Assembly: GCA_002633005.1 (NCBI GenBank)
Contig: NMRA01000453.1
Location: 1 to 64,000 of the forward strand
DNA from: Phoronis australis
Lineage: Eukaryota; Phoronida; Phoronidae
Length of the DNA: 64,000 bases
Reading direction: 5' to 3'
Within the stretch, counting starts at the first letter, position 1. Each line of letters starts with the position of its first letter. Position numbers and translations under genes: made by a program. Below are positions 60,260 through 64,000 of the stretch, piece by piece. A model generated the notes under the pieces. The model was not told the origin of the DNA and did no database searches. It saw only the letters and a list, made by a program, of their open reading frames with translations.

Positions 60260-62090
60260 AAGTCTCGTTACCTGCCTGAACTTTCCTGTCCATTGTAGAC
60301 ACCGGCCTTCTCCTGCGCCAATGTGTCAATTATTTTTTTTTCTGTTGCAGAATGGTGAAATGATGCACCAAATTTTATGCGATTTGGTACAATTATGGCG
60401 GCTCTCAAGCATGACCTTGTCCGGCCTGCTGTAATTAGGCTAGTATCAGTTAGATACAGAGCAAGAAGTGCTTTCCTAGACGCATTCTTCATTTCCCCAC
60501 AGAATTCATATTTGTGACCAAGTTTTGCAAGGTGCGCTCTTCCATGTTCACCATTGCATATGCAATGCCATTCTTCAAAATTTGCATACCATACAGCCCC
60601 GCAATTAGGCGCATGCGCATGCGGATCGTTGGGTTTTTTCGCGATTTTTTACTCAGATGCATGCGCAGTTGGGCGCAGGCAGTGATCCGGTTATAGGCGC
60701 ACCAATACACTAAATGCATTTTATTTAAATCAGCGTGTGGCGTTAATGACACTATGGATGAGTACAGGAACAGAAAAGTTCTAAAAATAGTTTTAAAGGA
60801 GAATGTCACCCAAAAAACAACCTATTTTGTATCAATTTAGATCAAGTAGTTCTACTCGATAACGGCACGTTCGGTTGCGTTACCTGACGCCTGACGGCAG
60901 ACGGAGGTGTTGAAATTATCCAATGACGTAATTGGTTTCACACGCAGTCTGTTCAGCAGTTCACAACACGGGTTAGTGGTGTCGGCTTATCACTTGAATT
61001 CATCGTTTAACACCAATAAATCATCAAACTTCGATGTAAAACCCTTAAAAATACACCGAGTTCTTATAAAAACGTGTTTTTATTTCGCTGTTACGGATTT
61101 ACTAGTATTTGGACACACCGTAGCCTACTGTTCGGCAGGCCAATTTACCATGGTGCGTAGCACTGGAGTTTGGAGTCTGTTCGGAGATAAATTCGAAGTA
61201 TTCTTCTGTGAAATACAGACAGGAGAACCTAGATCTGTGTTGTTTATACTTGTGATTTTTTGAGTTCTAAACACACAAAACGCTTGTTATCCCGGCCAGT
61301 GGCTCGGAACCCGATCACTAGACCCGGCGTCGCGGCCGGACTGAATCGTTATCCCGGCGGCCAGTGGCTCGGAACCCGATCAGGCCCGTAGCGGCCGCCG
61401 GCGGGACTGGCACGAACATAAACCAGCTCATTGAGTTGGAAGCTAAACCTCCAGTCACGAAAAGACTAACAGTGGGCCAAAGAAATAATTATTTATGTGA
61501 ATTAGCCACGAAATCTACTTGTCGAGGGCCGCGGAAGTCGGGTTCCCCTTCCACAGACCGTCAGGGCAAAGGTTGTACGTAACAATGATTTGAATAATGT
61601 ATTTGTATTTCTAAATAAAGCTGGATTCCCCTAACATGTTACCATAGCATAAAAAGCCATTAATTGTTTCAAAACAGCTTTCTGTCAACAAACACTGAAT
61701 TAGCATGCGCTCACACGGCCTCGGTGCCTGGTCAATTACCTTGTTGCCGGCATCAAAAGCCGGTAAGGCAGTGGTTTATTTATTTCTGGCTTCTCAAAAC
61801 ATTTGCTCTTCCGAGCACTCCAAGGCATTACAAATTGTATCTAATGAGACAGACTTTGTTTCAGTCTCATATAAGCATTGGTTAGGATGAAAATAATTCA
61901 TTTTGAAACAGAACGCAGAATAATAAACGTCTGGCATGGCAACTCGCCTGGCGCCAATCCCGACTTAGTCAAGAGCTCGTCCGACGAAGACTTCTCGGGT
62001 CGCCGGGATCAGTCGTTAGGTTTCACAGGCTATCACTGAGTTCGAATCGGAATACACTGATCAAGAAATTCTAGAGACGCGCCGTGAACA
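60260..62090. repeat. Mixed region; CpG-rich duplication at 61285-61400
   Basis: The segment GTTATCCCGGC.GCCAGTGGC followed by TCGGAACCCGATCA occurs twice at about 61285 and 61348, in an otherwise AT-rich setting. Frames on both strands around 60268-60809 lack recognisable domains. Confidence 0.45.
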
Positions 62091-62096
62091 TGCACA

Positions 62097-62369
62097 CTAG
62101 GCAACGGAACGTATGGTTAGTTCTTTGGTAAGCCGGAATTCGTCAGAGAAATCACTATCGACGAAATGCCGGCCACAGACACGGAGAAGTTTCACGGCCT
62201 CATACTTGCTATTAACAGCGTACCTTTCATTCTTCACTACCGCGAGCCACTTCCTAAGCTTTCGGGCTCTCGAGGAAGTCGAAAAAAACGATATACCCGC
62301 TGTCTTCGCAGCTTCATAGTTCGGACAAGCGGGAACGATGCACGGCAATATATGTATAGCGGCATTCAC
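62097..62369 (-). pseudogene. THAP-domain coding fragment
   Basis: The minus-strand frame has C-x4-C (CIVPAC), SFFSTSSRARKLRKWL and VCGRHF, matching the C2CH THAP zinc finger in order and spacing (about 80 aa). The frame opens without an ATG and stops about 15 residues after the last motif, before the usual AVPxxF tail. A TATATA on the same strand near 62464 could be a promoter. It is either an exon of a THAP gene or P-element-type transposase, or a decayed copy. Confidence 0.6.
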
Positions 62370-62559
62370 TCTCAGTCTGAAGACGAACTACTAACGGCGC
62401 CGCGTCGTTTCACACCTTCCTCACAGGTCAACGCGACACCTCTCGGCAAGACGAGGTCGACCGTATATAAGCGGCGATATGGATATAGACCGATTAAGAC
62501 GGTAATAAAAAGACTAGAATTAAATCGGGTGGCATTCTCCTTTAAGCAATAAACCCGTG

Positions 62560-63505
62560 ACTATTGTTGATGCGTTTACATCGGCTCGTTGGTCTTCAAC
62601 CACTAAAGATCTAATGTAGGCAACACCCAGTTCTGCAACAATAGTGCCAAGTCATTACAGATGAATTCACCTAATCCTCCGTCTGTGTCGGGGGGCGGGG
62701 TGGTTTCACCTGATTCAGTTCCGGGTTAAATGCCTATGAGAATTAATGACACTGTCATTGATGTCATTGATGCCATTGTTTATTGCGTGGCTGATACCAC
62801 CATAATCTCGCACCGTTTGTAGAACTCGCAAGACAACATTTATTTTTCACATAATTTATACGTACATACGGCTGGGGAACATATGGCTTATATGCTGGAT
62901 TTTCGTACTCACCCAGTAACTGTCGCGTTCCAACATCAAGTCTGTGATACTCATTAGTCGTGAAGAGTGTCGCGTAACGTGATTTAATCTGCCGCACTCT
63001 CTTTTACGGACATTATAGTTTTAAGTTTCTCAATAGATGTCGTCAAGGATGACCGTTATGGCTGTCGTCTGCTCTGCACTATTCCATCGGATTTGTTTAG
63101 GCATTTGCAACTTTTTGGCCGTCTTACAGAGGATAGTTTGAAGTAGTTTGTTGCTTAGTTATAGTACTTTCCGTTCTTGTAAGATTTTTAGATGTAGCGC
63201 TCTCGTAGTTTCTGTATTGTATGCTTAATTGCCGGTCACTATCTGCCGTTGTCACCTATGTTGCTGTGGGCGTTGTTGTGCTAGTATTTCATTACTTGTT
63301 TCAGAATGTATTGTCCTGCCTGAAGTTCATTCTAGATACGAGATTCTCCATCAGTTATATGTAGTATTGTCTGCACGTTTTCCTTTTTTAATGACGTTCT
63401 ACTTGGTGGAGCTCAAATTATCTTTCCTGATTCTAATTGGCCATTGGCATTTCTGCTGTGTGTAGGTGTCCGTTAGCTTTCTATTTCGTGTGCTTTGTTG
63501 CATGG
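62560..63505. other. No gene recognised
   Basis: No supported coding, tandem or inverted structure other than a short duplicated 'gatgtcattgatgccattg' near 62759-62778. Confidence 0.4.
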
Positions 63506-63508
63506 ATT

Positions 63509-63666
63509 ATCATGGGCGGCGTAGCACTGAAAAAAGTAGGGGGCTAAAGCCCACTCAGCCCCCCTGACGTGGTGCACCGCCTTTAGACCACGTGCAGCAT
63601 AGCACTGAAAAAAGTAGGGGGGGGAGGAGGGGGGCTATAGCCCCCTATGGTGCGCCTCCCATGATT
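63509..63666. mobile_element. Small palindromic MITE with internal duplication
   Basis: Ends ATCATGGGCGGCG (63509-63521) and GCGCCTCCCATGAT (63653-63666) are imperfect inverted repeats. The segment TAGCACTGAAAAAAGTAGGG occurs twice inside (about 63522 and 63601), each followed by a GGGGGCT/AGCCCCC palindrome. Confidence 0.6.
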
Positions 63667-64000
63667 ATTGATGTTATTTATCGTCTTCTTTCAGTTTTCA
63701 CCAGCTAAATACCTTAAAATTGTCACACGCCTCCGGAATTTAATTTCGGTGACATCCCTGCCTGTAGGGAACAGGACAAACGTCAACAAGCGTCTGTTGG
63801 AAGTATTCATGGCGTCCACCGCACAAAGTATATCGACACCAAATACTAAGACCAAATGTCGAGTAAAGGTTTTCTTTCTGACACAATCGTCTCCTCGCAG
63901 TGTTCGACTTTCCCTCGTTGGTAGAGAAAAATCTGCGTTTTGCCTCAAGTTCTGCTAATCAGCACAGTTTTCACCGTTATAATCAAGTGCTATAAACAAC

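Noticed and set aside
63810-63957. Possible first coding exon beginning MASTAQSIS
   Set aside because: There is an ATG in fair context, but no donor, no homology and only 49 codons before a stop; support is too weak.

Overview
The window is eukaryotic nuclear DNA. Genes are split into short exons with GT-AG introns, AT-rich introns and intergenic DNA are full of minisatellites, SINEs and TIR elements, and retroelement remnants are present. Gene content (RAD54B, XBP1, NUDT9) and the repeat types (Penelope-like element, tRNA-derived SINEs, hAT/piggyBac-like elements) suggest an invertebrate animal, probably marine. I cannot place it further from sequence alone. Single N bases at 844, 2325, 7601, 25971 and 46895, several beside homopolymers, show this is a draft assembly.

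Layout. (1) 1-9.3 kb: a minus-strand NUDT9-like ADP-ribose pyrophosphatase gene in at least four recognisable exons. It runs off the left edge, and its Nudix-box exon is not visible. Two SINE copies with target-site duplications lie in one intron. (2) 9.3-25.7 kb: no gene recognised. It holds tandem and dispersed repeats, a 1.8-kb TIR element, a TTAA-flanked element with a broken THAP domain, tandem tRNA-like SINEs and a LINE reverse-transcriptase remnant. (3) 25.7-46.1 kb: a complete plus-strand RAD54B gene (24 coding exons, about 860 aa) for a SNF2-family recombination translocase. Its introns carry several minisatellites, and two hAT-like MITEs are inserted in two of them. (4) 48-53 kb: a complete plus-strand XBP1 gene with a perfect ER stress response element upstream. 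An IRE1-type unconventional intron of only 17 nt lies in exon 2. Two overlapping reading frames continue in exon 3: the spliced form ends in a transactivation domain, and the unspliced form ends in a peptide aligning with the vertebrate XBP1u translational-arrest sequence. (5) 53-64 kb: transposon-rich DNA with a Penelope-like GIY-YIG remnant, a 1.3-kb TIR element with iterated GTACGTACCCC motifs, an unidentified two-exon candidate, a THAP-domain fragment and a small MITE.

The most interesting system is XBP1. Every element of the IRE1-XBP1 switch can be read from DNA: ERSE, twin CNG|CNGN hairpins, a frame-shifting mini-intron, an unspliced-form hydrophobic segment and an arrest peptide. The excised intron is shorter than those of vertebrates, flies and worms but keeps the same length modulo 3. 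Second is a RAD54B minisatellite whose 17-bp unit is a copy of the exon 10 splice donor, giving an array of decoy 5' splice sites.
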